Of a DNA stretch of 64,000 bases, positions 19,865 through 29,292 are shown one piece after another. The notes beneath the pieces were generated by a model. It worked only from the letters and a program-made list of their open reading frames with translations. It searched no databases and was not told the origin of the DNA. The translations under genes and the position numbers were made by a program. The first letter of the stretch is position 1. Every line of letters begins with the position of its first letter. The DNA comes from Pectobacterium aroidearum (lineage in GTDB: Bacteria; Pseudomonadota; Gammaproteobacteria; Enterobacterales; Enterobacteriaceae), in NCBI RefSeq assembly GCF_041228105.1, contig NZ_CP166097.1, forward strand, positions 2,604,001 through 2,668,000. The letters run 5' to 3'.

Positions 19865-22327
19865 CTATTTCTCCACAGGCTTAATCAACGCCAAAATCGT
19901 GCCCAACTGCTCACGCTGTTCCGCACTGACTTCTCGCGCCGCGGAATAGCCCGCATTCTGGATAATCATCTCATTCAGGCCAACCAGCCAGTCATAGATA
20001 TAGAAGGCCGTATTGTTGGTAGGTGTCAGTGACAGTTTGGTTAAGCGTTGAGATGCGCCAAAGCTGACTGCCTGTTTTTCGGGCTTGGCGAAAATTTTAT
20101 GACCGCGATTGATACGGCTGGCAGGGCGCAGGGATTCATCGAGTTGCTGGAAGCCGAGCCAGGCAACGAAGTCACCAAGAATGGTCAGCACGCGTGAAAC
20201 CTGACGGTCGGCTTTATTCTCGCGGTTGATGCCCAACTGCTCACCATCAACCAGCATATCGACCAGCGCTTCTTCGATCCGCAAACGGATGCTACCGGTA
20301 ATCAATTCTTCTACCAGCATTTCGATCGTGGATTTCGACACGTTGAGCAGGTCAATGAGCGGCGCATTCTCTGGCAGGCTACGAAGGTGGTTAATCCAGA
20401 AACGGTAAACGCTGTGCGCGTAGTCGGCCTCATAGCCATGATCGAGCGTCAATACTGGCGTTACAGGCTGGTCGAGCGCGATCGGTTCATCAGCAAACAG
20501 ATCGATTTCGATCCCGACACCAAACGGATCGCTATTGGCCAACGGGGCAGAGAGGTCCTCAGCATCGGTATGGAAACCGCCATAGCTTGCCCCTTGTTGT
20601 TGCAGATACAGACGACGCAGTTCATCACGCGAAGGCAAAAGCCGCTCCAGCAGTTCGCCATGCACGCCGGTACGGGTCTGGAGCGATTTGAGTAAGGTCT
20701 CTGCGACGCGCTGTTTTTCCGCCGGATCGTCAACATCGACGGGCAGATACCAGTTACCCAGTAGGTTATCGCTGAGTTCACGTTGAAGTTCGCTGAGCTG
20801 TTCGCTGATGCGTCCCAGTTTGACTTCGCGATGAACCTCAGCCCCCAGCCATGTTGCCATACGCGCTACGCCGCGTTTGTCCATCGCCAGCATCGTTCCC
20901 CAGGCATCGCCCGGATTACCTACATAGCGTTGTACCGCTGCGTCGTAGTTTTGCCCGTGCGTAATACGGCGATCGTGACGGGTAACCGCCCAAATCAGCC
21001 CCGGTTTACGGTGGCTTCGTACCTGCGCGTTTTCGCCCTGAGTCTGTTTAACCCAGTGATCCAGCGCCTTGCCGACCACTTTAACGTCACCCCGATCGCC
21101 TGCGGCGCTGCATACCATCAGTACGTTCATTTCCTGATTATCGGTATAGCGTTCCAGCAGATAGGCGCGCTTCGCCCGTAATAATGTGTGCGCCAGTGGA
21201 TGCTGTGTGGCTTGGCGTCTTGCTGGTGGCTCGTCCCGCGTTTCACGGAGCTCACCAAAACCGGGGAAATCCAGCACATCAACCTGCTCAAACAATGCTT
21301 CTTTGGGCGGCAAATGGAGTGGGATAAGCAGTTCTGCCGTCAGCATGGTTAACTCAGCCAGAGAAAGCTCCGTCGTTTTCCCTGCGCGGCCATTCTGAAC
21401 CGGCCGCACCAGCACGCCGGGATCGTCGGCGCTGTGTAGCCGTTCCAGCGCCGAACCGTCGATCAGACCGTCTGCCGGATTTAACTCATCATCGACCAGT
21501 GTACGTAGCGGTGCTAACAGCTTACTCGCACCGGACAGGTGTTGCAGCGTGTGGCTGAAATGGCGATACGCGGTGGTCAGCGCATTCAGTTCGCCCCACA
21601 ATACGGAGAAGAGCTGGGCGCGGTCATCAACGGTGAGGTAAGGCGCTAATTCAATCGCAACCGGCCAGAAGTGTGCTTCCAGCTGTTTTTGCCGTTTAAC
21701 ATCGTGACGCGCGAGATAATCCCAGAGTTCGACCACTTCATCGCGGCTCATGCCTTCAACGGATTCTGGCTGACGGTGCATCAGCAGCGTTTTAATGTGT
21801 TCGGCAATATGGCGCTCATCCAGCTCTTCAAACGTGGTCTCGTGGTTGAGATCGTTCAAAAACGCGTTGGCCATAATCTTGCCGATATCCAGTTCGCTAA
21901 GCAGCTGTAGCTGAACGGGAAACGACTTGTTCTTCATGCCCGACTGTCGGCTAAAACGCGTAACGAGAGCCGTTGCCCGGTCGGACGGGTTAATATGATC
22001 GATAAAATCCAGCTGTTGCCCTTCAAATGAGGTTTCCAGCTTTCCGTTTTCTCCCCCGGCCAGCGACGCGATCAGATAGGATTTCCCCGCCTGAGACAGG
22101 CCAAAAAAGCCAATGGCGATCTCTTTCTGCGCCACATCGGACAGGTGCTGCGCTTTGTTGTGGTTACGACGCAGTTTGACGATCAGACGATCGGCTTCGA
22201 TATCCAGACGCGGGGCGTTCTGACGGGTAGTTTCAACCCAGTCGATAGCCTGTTCAACACCTTGCGCGACGGCCTGTAGCTGGCCGTGGAGTCGGGTAGA
22301 AAGCTGTTTGGGCGTTAATCGTTTCAT
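19865..22327 (-). CDS. srfC: SrfC: dynamin-like GTPase, putative virulence factor
   Basis: Third gene of srfABC. The 820-residue protein has a P-loop GLSQAGKS (residues 76-83), a DxxG-type switch in VLDFPGFGE (about residue 350), and a possible G4 motif in WAVTRHDRR. With the long helical C-terminus, this is the pattern of a large dynamin-like or septin-like GTPase, which would remodel membranes or assemble into polymers. SrfC is annotated in enterobacteria as a putative virulence effector, but its mechanism is not settled. It overlaps srfB by 4 nt, so it is translated with it. The fold is inferred from motifs only. Confidence 0.88.
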   Translation of the reverse strand: MKRLTPKQLSTRLHGQLQAVAQGVEQAIDWVETTRQNAPRLDIEADRLIVKLRRNHNKAQHLSDVAQKEIAIGFFGLSQAGKSYLIASLAGGENGKLETSFEGQQLDFIDHINPSDRATALVTRFSRQSGMKNKSFPVQLQLLSELDIGKIMANAFLNDLNHETTFEELDERHIAEHIKTLLMHRQPESVEGMSRDEVVELWDYLARHDVKRQKQLEAHFWPVAIELAPYLTVDDRAQLFSVLWGELNALTTAYRHFSHTLQHLSGASKLLAPLRTLVDDELNPADGLIDGSALERLHSADDPGVLVRPVQNGRAGKTTELSLAELTMLTAELLIPLHLPPKEALFEQVDVLDFPGFGELRETRDEPPARRQATQHPLAHTLLRAKRAYLLERYTDNQEMNVLMVCSAAGDRGDVKVVGKALDHWVKQTQGENAQVRSHRKPGLIWAVTRHDRRITHGQNYDAAVQRYVGNPGDAWGTMLAMDKRGVARMATWLGAEVHREVKLGRISEQLSELQRELSDNLLGNWYLPVDVDDPAEKQRVAETLLKSLQTRTGVHGELLERLLPSRDELRRLYLQQQGASYGGFHTDAEDLSAPLANSDPFGVGIEIDLFADEPIALDQPVTPVLTLDHGYEADYAHSVYRFWINHLRSLPENAPLIDLLNVSKSTIEMLVEELITGSIRLRIEEALVDMLVDGEQLGINRENKADRQVSRVLTILGDFVAWLGFQQLDESLRPASRINRGHKIFAKPEKQAVSFGASQRLTKLSLTPTNNTAFYIYDWLVGLNEMIIQNAGYSAAREVSAEQREQLGTILALIKPVEK

Positions 22328-25311
22328 TTTTTAAATACACTCCCACTATCGATCCAATAATGGGTCGCTCCTGAACCGTTAGCGGATAATGTGTTCAATT
22401 TGAGTCGTAAATGCTGTGGCGGAACGCGGGTGCCGTCTTCCAACACCGCATCGGCAATTTCAAAGCGCTCAGGGCTGTCTTGATCGTCGCTCTTCGTTAC
22501 TGCTAGCCGGACGCGCAGTTTACTGTCGCCGACAACCTTGCGGGCTAAATCCTGATCGACAATCGAGAGCATATAAAGCGAGGACGCTGGCCAGCGCTCG
22601 TTGTCCAACTGGCGGAAGCCAAGACAGAGTGAGCCACGTACCTGGAAGCTATGCTGTGGGTCAAGCACGAAATCCGGCGCATCCAGATCGATATCGCTGT
22701 AATAAACGTTATCCAGCGTCAGCGCGTTGTTGCTATCCATCATACCGAGGTAGCGTACCGTCGAATAAGGTTGGAAATCACCGACCTTAAAGTAAAAGCC
22801 CGGCAGGCGCAGATCGAGCGCGAGCAGGCACAGCATCGCACCGACGGCCGCGGTGGATTTCGGATTATCGATGCGTCCACGTTTGTTAAACGGATACCAG
22901 TCATTGGTGTGGTACCCATCCAGCGACAGCATTCGGTTAATTGGTAGCGGTTGCAGGTGGCGGAACAGCGCCTGAATGCCAGGGAAGCGCGAAGGGCGTC
23001 CGGTCAGCAGCAGCACATCGCATGAATACAGCGACACCACTTCAGACATCAGGCGCAGATTCTGCGTGATGTTCATTTTGTTCGACAGGAATTCGCCATG
23101 CAGCTTGCTCAGCTTGAGGATGAGCGGAACCTGCAAGATATCAAATACGCTATCGCTAACCGGCAGTTCGCGCTGTACTTCCGTATTGATGTATTCCAGC
23201 ACTTTTTCCGTCGGCGCCTGATCCAGCAATTCGCCGAAGGTGGATTCGATTTCGGCGCTGGTATCCAGCGGGTCAAAGCGCTCATAGGCTTCTAGGATCG
23301 CGCGACCGATCGGAATGAAGACCTGCAACGTCACCTGTTGGCGCAGCGTAAGCTGGGCGTCCATACGGCCTTCATTGCCGAACAGCTTCGCCATCAGCGC
23401 ATCCGGGCTGGCCAGTCCGGCGGTTTTCAGCGCGGCCTGTAACGCAGGAAGGATATAGAGCTGAATTACATCCAGCAGAATATCGTCGCCTGCGACTTTA
23501 AAGCCTTCACGGAACAGCAGGCGCGGGATGATTTTAACGTTGCTGCCGACGCCGTCATCAAGCAGATATTGGGTAATCGCGAGGTCAGTGGTGCCACCGC
23601 CGATATCGATTGAGGCGATGCGCAGCGTTTTGCCCGCGGGTTCACCCTCGTCGAGTTCTTTATCCGGGCGCGCCATACTGGCGAAGAAATCTTCCGCACG
23701 GCCGCCAAAGTTCACCTGCGCTTCGTTATACAGGTAAACCATCTGCCCGCAGGTAGCTTCATCCCATTCGATTTGCACGTCAGGCACCGGAACGCGGCTC
23801 TGCTGCTTGTCGGCTGGCGTGGTGAAATCCTCATCCATCGGGTGCCAGTCCATCGCTTTCCAGACCAGCGCGATCGCTTCATGCATCCGGCGGCGGAAGA
23901 TTTCACGCTCGGGTTTCGGCATCGCGGAAGGCAACGTCAGAATGATATTTCGCAGTTGGCGCGGCGCGGTGCTGTGGATCATCTTCAACCGCTGTGCGGC
24001 GCTGTTCATCTGCATGAGCGCCTGTGCCAGCAGTTCGGAGAGCATAAAGGTCATGATCGAACTACGGCTATAGTGCGGGGAAAACACCGGTAAGCGTTCT
24101 TCCAGCGGTTGGTTGTAGAGCGGCTGACCTTCATCATTCAGCATGATGGTCAACGGCATGGCTGTCGCTAGCGGTTCGGTCTGTGAATGTGCGTCAGTCT
24201 GGCTGAAACGCCAGCCTGGCGCATAGCTTTCTTCATCCCACAGGTAGCGACGCGGGCTGGAAATACCGCTTGAACCTTCCGTTCCCTGACGCAGCAGCGC
24301 CATATGGCTGGCTTCTCGTCCGACACGGGTGATGGACGGCCAGATAAAGGCATCATCACGGCCACTTTCTACGGAGAAGTTTTCTTTACCGAACTTCGCC
24401 TGTGAAAACTCAACGCGACTCTCGAACAGTTCGTTGTATAGATAATGCGGCTCACTCAGATCGCGCAATTGCAGTTCATAGGTCTGCTTCAGGCCGTTGC
24501 TTTCGTCGGCGTGATCCTCAACCAGAATACCGCAGGTATGGGAGTTACCGACGTCCAAAATCAGATCAACGTTCACCGCCGGTTCCTGCAACGTGCTGGT
24601 ATTGATGCGAATTTCCGGTATTTCGAGCTGGTTGCCCAGCATATCCAACACATTCAGGTAATGTGCCTGATATTCAAATCCTCTGAGCGCCACTTTCACA
24701 TCGTGGCTATCCCGGTTTTCCAGCGCTTTAACCCGCTGAGTAAAGACTTCGCGCAGCCAGCCGTCGACCCAGGTTTCATCAAGAAATTCACCCAGCTCGT
24801 CGCTGTGATAAGCCAGCGCGAAACTTCCGCCGGTCTTGATGTCATTGGCATTCGGCGCCAGCGATTCGTATTCGTGGCCTTCTGGATAAGTTTTGGTATC
24901 GAACGCCAGACAGATGCGGTGCGTGTTGCCGTCCTGATCGGGCGTCTCTAATGCCAGTATCTGCATCCGCGCCCAGTTATCAGGTCCACCCATAAAGGTA
25001 CGTGGCGGATTAAAACGGAAAAAGGGCAGCGGCAGCCAGATTTTCTCCAGCAGCTTCAGCGATTGCTCAAGCGGAATGCTCAATTCTGGCTTCACGACTT
25101 CCGGCGGCATCCCAGTAGCGGAAGGCAGCAGGAATTTTTCCGTATGTTCATCGTAAAGCAGGTGCAGCAGGGGGCCGTTGGCGCTTTTACGCACATAACA
25201 GTTAGGCTGTTCAGCCGAAAACTGTGGCTTTAACGCAAAATCCAAAAACTGAATTCCGCTGTCCTGAATCAACGTAATGCGTTGTTTATAATCGGTAATG
25301 GTCGCCAGCAT
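22324..25311 (-). CDS. srfB: SrfB: actin/Hsp70-fold ATPase-like protein
   Basis: A 995-residue SrfB family protein. It carries two phosphate-binding loops of the actin/Hsp70/sugar-kinase fold: ILDVGNSHTCGILVE (residues 251-265) and SIDIGGGTTDLAIT (about 567-580). A glycine-containing LLTGRPSRFPGIQAL segment resembles the adenosine-binding motif. It is therefore likely to bind ATP and cycle or polymerise, although the family is usually labelled only as a virulence factor. The operon order is srfA-srfB-srfC, with 2 nt between srfA and srfB. Which process it serves is unknown. Confidence 0.9.
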   Translation of the reverse strand: MLATITDYKQRITLIQDSGIQFLDFALKPQFSAEQPNCYVRKSANGPLLHLLYDEHTEKFLLPSATGMPPEVVKPELSIPLEQSLKLLEKIWLPLPFFRFNPPRTFMGGPDNWARMQILALETPDQDGNTHRICLAFDTKTYPEGHEYESLAPNANDIKTGGSFALAYHSDELGEFLDETWVDGWLREVFTQRVKALENRDSHDVKVALRGFEYQAHYLNVLDMLGNQLEIPEIRINTSTLQEPAVNVDLILDVGNSHTCGILVEDHADESNGLKQTYELQLRDLSEPHYLYNELFESRVEFSQAKFGKENFSVESGRDDAFIWPSITRVGREASHMALLRQGTEGSSGISSPRRYLWDEESYAPGWRFSQTDAHSQTEPLATAMPLTIMLNDEGQPLYNQPLEERLPVFSPHYSRSSIMTFMLSELLAQALMQMNSAAQRLKMIHSTAPRQLRNIILTLPSAMPKPEREIFRRRMHEAIALVWKAMDWHPMDEDFTTPADKQQSRVPVPDVQIEWDEATCGQMVYLYNEAQVNFGGRAEDFFASMARPDKELDEGEPAGKTLRIASIDIGGGTTDLAITQYLLDDGVGSNVKIIPRLLFREGFKVAGDDILLDVIQLYILPALQAALKTAGLASPDALMAKLFGNEGRMDAQLTLRQQVTLQVFIPIGRAILEAYERFDPLDTSAEIESTFGELLDQAPTEKVLEYINTEVQRELPVSDSVFDILQVPLILKLSKLHGEFLSNKMNITQNLRLMSEVVSLYSCDVLLLTGRPSRFPGIQALFRHLQPLPINRMLSLDGYHTNDWYPFNKRGRIDNPKSTAAVGAMLCLLALDLRLPGFYFKVGDFQPYSTVRYLGMMDSNNALTLDNVYYSDIDLDAPDFVLDPQHSFQVRGSLCLGFRQLDNERWPASSLYMLSIVDQDLARKVVGDSKLRVRLAVTKSDDQDSPERFEIADAVLEDGTRVPPQHLRLKLNTLSANGSGATHYWIDSGSVFKK

Positions 25312-25313
25312 GA

Positions 25314-26711
25314 TTATTTACTCTCGCGCTTTATCGTCATCGGGAAAACGGTGTCTGCATCATAACGGCCGATACACTCCGCCGCAGTGCCGGAAGCACC
25401 TTGTTTACAGACCAGTTCTGGCATTTGGAAACGAGAATTATCGGAACAGCGTGCGCCAGAACGGCTGTTGATGATCAGATTGCCAGAGCTCATTAACCCT
25501 GCTTCAACGTTGGCACGACACGTGACACCGTCACCATGAGTAATTCGCGCAGTACCTTTTCCATTTTGAATCTGGTAACGCAGGCTAGGCGGCCTGCCGG
25601 TAATCGGCGCTTTACCATCCACAATGACGCGCCAGTTGCCGTTCAGGAACTTGATGGAACCGATCTTCACCGCGTCAGCAGGCATGACTAAATCATCTTT
25701 ACCCGCAGGGCTCGCTGGTACTTGCTCCACAACGGGCTCGGCCGGTGGCGTAACAGGCTCTTTCGGTTCCGTTGCCGCAGGGGCTTCCGGTTTAGTCGCT
25801 TCTGCTGCTGGCACAGCAGCAACAGGCGGCGCTGGTTCCACCGCTTTTACCGCCTCTTTTTCTGCGACAGGCGGAACCGGTGCGCTTTCTTGCTGTGGCG
25901 CAGGTTCAACTGGTGTGGAAGAAGGCAGGGCACGTTTTTCCGGTTTGACCGTTGCAGCCAAATCGGATGCTGGTTTGTCGTCTTGCCCAGACACGCAGCC
26001 GCGTATCTGCAATGACAGAATCGCTAACAGCGCGGCGGCAGGTAACAGCCACCACAAACGGAAGAACGGCGGACGAACAGGGACGGCTGCCGCAGCGGCA
26101 GCAGGTGCAGGCGCTGGTTCGACGGGTTCCGGTGGACGAACAGGTTGTGGTTCGGGCTCGGGAACAGGATCGACAAGCGGCAATGTTGCTGCGGGTGCCG
26201 GAGCAACAAAAAGCGGTTCCGCTTCCTTGATGACAGGCCGCAGGCAGTCCAACGCATCAAGACGGGATTTCTTATCGAGATTGACGAAGCCCCAGAACGT
26301 TAAGACCGGTTTGCCATCAACCAGATAGACGTGGTTTGCCCCAGGGAACTGTATCGCTTTTGCCAGCAGAACACCGAAAAGTTTCTGCCCGGCTTTCTCT
26401 GCATTTTGCGCACGCTGGCTGATGTCGGCCACGGCGGCCTGATAGGTTTCCAGTAATGCCAGCGCTTTTTCTCGTTCTTCTTCGCTCGCGGCAATCCAGG
26501 AGGTGACTTTACCGTCAACCGGTGAATACCAGTCAATGCGGTCGCCATGTTCATTGGGTTGGGGAATCGCCAGACAATCGGCAATCTGTTGCTGTTTTCT
26601 GAGACGTAACGTTTCCCGCAATTGAAGTGCCGATGCGTAAACTGGCTGCCCGTTCTCGCCCAGCGCCAGAAAATCATCCAAACTTCCACTACGTAAAAAT
26701 AATTTTGCCAC
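25314..26711 (-). CDS. srfA: SrfA: single-pass membrane protein of the srfABC locus
   Basis: A 465-residue protein. An N-terminal domain of about 165 residues is followed by a proline/alanine-rich stretch (170-215), one membrane helix (RLWWLLPAAALLAILSLQIR, about 218-237), a long Pro/Ala/Glu linker (260-345) and a C-terminal globular domain with several cysteines (CRANVE, ARCSDN, VCKQGAS). By the positive-inside pattern the C-terminal domain is probably periplasmic and stabilised by disulfides. It would anchor SrfB and SrfC at the inner membrane. A matS site lies inside the coding sequence. Confidence 0.85.
   Translation of the reverse strand: MAKLFLRSGSLDDFLALGENGQPVYASALQLRETLRLRKQQQIADCLAIPQPNEHGDRIDWYSPVDGKVTSWIAASEEEREKALALLETYQAAVADISQRAQNAEKAGQKLFGVLLAKAIQFPGANHVYLVDGKPVLTFWGFVNLDKKSRLDALDCLRPVIKEAEPLFVAPAPAATLPLVDPVPEPEPQPVRPPEPVEPAPAPAAAAAAVPVRPPFFRLWWLLPAAALLAILSLQIRGCVSGQDDKPASDLAATVKPEKRALPSSTPVEPAPQQESAPVPPVAEKEAVKAVEPAPPVAAVPAAEATKPEAPAATEPKEPVTPPAEPVVEQVPASPAGKDDLVMPADAVKIGSIKFLNGNWRVIVDGKAPITGRPPSLRYQIQNGKGTARITHGDGVTCRANVEAGLMSSGNLIINSRSGARCSDNSRFQMPELVCKQGASGTAAECIGRYDADTVFPMTIKRESK
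25522..25534. promoter_or_regulatory. matS site inside srfA
   Basis: GTGACACCGTCAC fits GTGACRNYGTCAC exactly. It is 5.7 kb from the other matS and lies within the srfA coding region, where it encodes part of the C-terminal domain. Confidence 0.82.
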
Positions 26712-27021
26712 GCAAAAGAGACCTTTTGTAATGATGCCTAAAGCAGAAAAGAGAATGTAATCTGCGACAGGGTATACTGTAGTGCGAATGATGGCGAATC
26801 AAACGCTTAAAGAAGTGATAAAACTAACAAATATTTGAGCAATAGAAAAAGTGGGAAACACGAAGTGTACGCACGTGCAGCAGATAACGTCCAGATAATG
26901 TGATGAAAAGGCTGACAAAAACGATGCTTACGTTTTCCGCCATGTTTTTGCCGATCTGTGGCGTTGCAGAGCAGAAACGAGGGACGCTGCGCGATGTCAG
27001 CCTCCCTCAAGGCAGTGAGGA
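26712..27021. other. Intergenic region upstream of srfA
   Basis: A 310-bp region between the expansin gene (ending at 27022) and srfA, both leftward. It should contain the srfABC promoter. No well-formed terminator, operator or small gene was recognised. Confidence 0.4.
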
Positions 27022-27711
27022 TTAAAGCTGGACGTTGCCCGTGATCAGGTAAGCAGATGAGGTGCTTTGTGACATCGGCGGCAGCGTATCACTGAGGACG
27101 TTGCCTTTTACGTCGGTAAACTCAATAGGGATATCGTTCATTCCAACGTGTTCAACAATAAAGTGGTTGTAATCGGTTTTCTGGGCGGCAATCCACTGGT
27201 TATTGCGCATATATTTCATCTCAATAACCGGATATTTTACATTTCTGAATTGCACCGCAGCCCAATAAGGATTTGACCCTTCCTTTATACGGTAAATAAC
27301 GTTGCCATTTACCGGCGCTTCAATGAGCGTCCAGTCGATATTAATTTTCCCATCCCGTAGATCGCCTATTTTTTCAAAGGCGTTAAACGATAAATCTAAT
27401 GCACAATCTCCACCTTCAGGGTAAAGGTCTGTGACATAAACCACCGTACTGCCTTTTGGCCCGTTTACTTTCAGATAGGCTCCGGCCAGTGATGCCTTCA
27501 CGCCGCGATAATCCAACTGGTTCCGGTTTAACGCCGTAATCTCCATGTTCTGTGGAATCGGATCCAGCAAGAGCGCGCCGCCCTGATAGCCAGAGCCCGT
27601 TGCAGTGGCGTAGCCGTAACAGATGTCGTCCAGTTCCCACTGGGCGTGAGCGGTATTAATCAGAGGGATAACGCATAATGCAGATAACGCTAATGAAGTT
27701 ATTTTATTCAT
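27022..27711 (-). CDS. Secreted bacterial expansin (EXLX family)
   Basis: A 229-residue secreted expansin. Expansins loosen plant cell walls by disrupting cellulose-glucan contacts without hydrolysis. A signal peptide ends after THA (residue 23). Domain 1 (double-psi beta-barrel, about 25-120) contains the key aspartate D95 in VYVTDLYPEG. Domain 2 (CBM63-like) has the cellulose-facing aromatics Y149, W150 and Y181 (NPYWAAVQF and TDYNHF), one of which is Tyr where B. subtilis EXLX1 has Trp. The resemblance to EXLX1 (YoaJ) runs over the whole protein. It is monocistronic. It fits a soft-rot plant pathogen and is a likely virulence or colonisation factor. Confidence 0.92.
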   Translation of the reverse strand: MNKITSLALSALCVIPLINTAHAQWELDDICYGYATATGSGYQGGALLLDPIPQNMEITALNRNQLDYRGVKASLAGAYLKVNGPKGSTVVYVTDLYPEGGDCALDLSFNAFEKIGDLRDGKINIDWTLIEAPVNGNVIYRIKEGSNPYWAAVQFRNVKYPVIEMKYMRNNQWIAAQKTDYNHFIVEHVGMNDIPIEFTDVKGNVLSDTLPPMSQSTSSAYLITGNVQL

Positions 27712-28043
27712 GTTTCACATCCAATATGATTCAAGATTAATAACATAGATGAGTGGTGAAAATAACAATGCCAAGACGGAAATCCATTTTTGAAACCCCA
27801 TTGTTTTGGCGTGTTGATAATCAGGCTTTTGTATAAATAGGTAAATCGGTTTTTTCTTAAAATAATAAAGCAGTGAATATATCAGCAGGTTTATTTCTTT
27901 GCGGTGAAATTATTATGCAAATGAAATAATCGATTTGGGTTTCTTCTCAATATGTTCTACGGTTTAAAGAGTATGACGACAGCATCATTTCGCACCAACG
28001 CGAATAGCTGCCAATGGCTAATCCATAATGAAGAGGAGATAGC
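27712..28043. other. AT-rich intergenic region between divergent expansin and osmC
   Basis: A 332-bp, distinctly AT-rich region that must hold the divergent promoters of the expansin and osmC genes. It contains long A/T runs but no perfect operator that I can name. Confidence 0.4.
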
Positions 28044-28472
28044 ATGACCATTCACAAAAAAGGGCACGCGCATTGGGAAGGTGATATCAAGCAGGGGAAA
28101 GGCACCGTCTCAACGGAAAGCGGTGCACTGCAGCAGCAACCTTACGGCTTCAATACCCGTTTTGAAGGTAAGCCCGGCACGAATCCGGAAGAGCTGATTG
28201 GTGCGGCGCATGCGGCCTGTTTCTCTATGGCGCTATCGCTGATGTTAGGTGAAGAAGGCCATAAACCTGAGTCGATTGATACCACTGCGGATGTATCGCT
28301 GGATAAAGTCGATGGCGGGTTTGCGATCACCAAAATCGCACTGCACAGTAAGGTGAAATTGGCGGGTATTGATGACGCCACGTTCGATAGCATTATCCAA
28401 AAGGCGAAGGCGGGTTGCCCGGTGTCAAAAGTGCTCAAAGCCGATATCACGTTGGACTATCAGTTGAACTAA
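28044..28472 (+). CDS. osmC: OsmC family peroxiredoxin
   Basis: OsmC is a thiol peroxidase that reduces organic hydroperoxides in the cytoplasm and is induced by osmotic and stationary-phase stress. The two catalytic cysteines are in place: C59 (AHAACFSMAL) and C125 (KAGCPVSKVL). The 142 residues match the E. coli protein, including the start MTIHKKGHAHWEGD. A GAGGAG-type ribosome-binding site precedes the ATG. It is transcribed alone and ends in a clear terminator. Confidence 0.97.
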   Translation: MTIHKKGHAHWEGDIKQGKGTVSTESGALQQQPYGFNTRFEGKPGTNPEELIGAAHAACFSMALSLMLGEEGHKPESIDTTADVSLDKVDGGFAITKIALHSKVKLAGIDDATFDSIIQKAKAGCPVSKVLKADITLDYQLN

Positions 28473-28790
28473 GTCCTGGCAACAGAATTAAGGGCGAACC
28501 GTTGAATGAAGGCGGTTCCCCCTGTGTTAACGCTAAAAATTGTGCTGATAAAAAGGCTTACCGGAATCGTACCGGCAAGCCTTTTTACATTTATACAATT
28601 TAAAAAAGCGGAATGATTAAAAATAATTTAACATCTTTACAGTAATAACCATAAAATCAGAATAGCCATTACGTTGTAATCTGGTCATGGCGTAGGACGC
28701 AATATAACAAGAGCAATATTGGGCTGGCCGATTTGTGAAGGCCAGATTCTCTGAGTATGTCGTGCTGTGGAACACAAGCGAGAGTTCAAG
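28473..28790. other. Intergenic region between osmC and cybC
   Basis: A 318-bp region holding the osmC terminator (28550-28586) and the cybC promoter region. Nothing else was recognised. Confidence 0.45.
28550..28586 (+). terminator. Rho-independent terminator after osmC
   Basis: Stem AAAAAGGCTT...CCGG pairing with CCGG...AAGCCTTTTT around a 7-nt loop, with the T run on the plus strand, 78 bp after the osmC stop. Confidence 0.85.
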
Positions 28791-29186
28791 ATGAATAAGA
28801 TGACCAAGATCTGTTTTTCTGTGCTGTTGGCCAGTAGTTTGCTGACACCTGTTTTGGCAAATGCTACCACGTCGGAAGACATGCGCGGTATGCAAAAAAG
28901 CTATACCGCCGCGACAAAAGCGGATGATGCCGCCGCGCTGAAAACCGCGCTGAGCACATTCCGTGAGCATGTCGAGCACGCCAAAACGCAGGTGCCGCCT
29001 GATTTCGCCAAGCAGCCAGCAGATGGCCCAGACAGAAAAGCCTATGTGGAAGGTCTGGATAAGATTTTGAAAAAAGTTGATAGCGCACAGGCTCTGGCGG
29101 ATGCCGGAAAACTGAGCGAAGCCAAAGCAGTATTAGCTGAAATCAATACCTTGAAAGGCGAATATCACAGTAAATTGAGAGGCTAA
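28791..29186 (+). CDS. cybC: Cytochrome b562 family protein
   Basis: A periplasmic four-helix-bundle b-type cytochrome that binds one haem non-covalently and probably carries electrons or buffers redox stress. The 131-residue precursor has a signal peptide ending near LANA. The axial ligands of E. coli cytochrome b562 have clear equivalents: the Met in SEDMRGM near the mature N-terminus and the His in GEYHSKLRG at the C-terminus. The start at 28791 follows a GAGAG sequence; an alternative ATG at 28800 cannot be excluded. Confidence 0.9.
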   Translation: MNKMTKICFSVLLASSLLTPVLANATTSEDMRGMQKSYTAATKADDAAALKTALSTFREHVEHAKTQVPPDFAKQPADGPDRKAYVEGLDKILKKVDSAQALADAGKLSEAKAVLAEINTLKGEYHSKLRG

Positions 29187-29205
29187 GCCGCTTTTCGTTT
29201 ACCAT

Positions 29206-29245
29206 AAGCCGCCAGTGGAGAGCGAACCCACTGGCGGCTTTTTTT
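29206..29245 (+). terminator. Rho-independent terminator after cybC
   Basis: A 13-bp stem AAGCCGCCAGTGG / CCACTGGCGGCTT followed by seven T residues, 20 bp after the cybC stop. Confidence 0.9.
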
Positions 29246-29292
29246 GTTATAAAGGTTAGACAGTCAGGATTGCCAGTTAAGGGGGGAATAGA

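Noticed and set aside
25624..26328. A 234-residue rightward frame opposite srfA
   Set aside because: Its Ala/Gly/Thr/Ser repeats mirror the Pro/Ala/Glu linker of SrfA on the other strand; no ribosome-binding site.
26807..27010. A 67-residue leftward frame upstream of srfA
   Set aside because: Low-complexity composition, no family match, poor start context.
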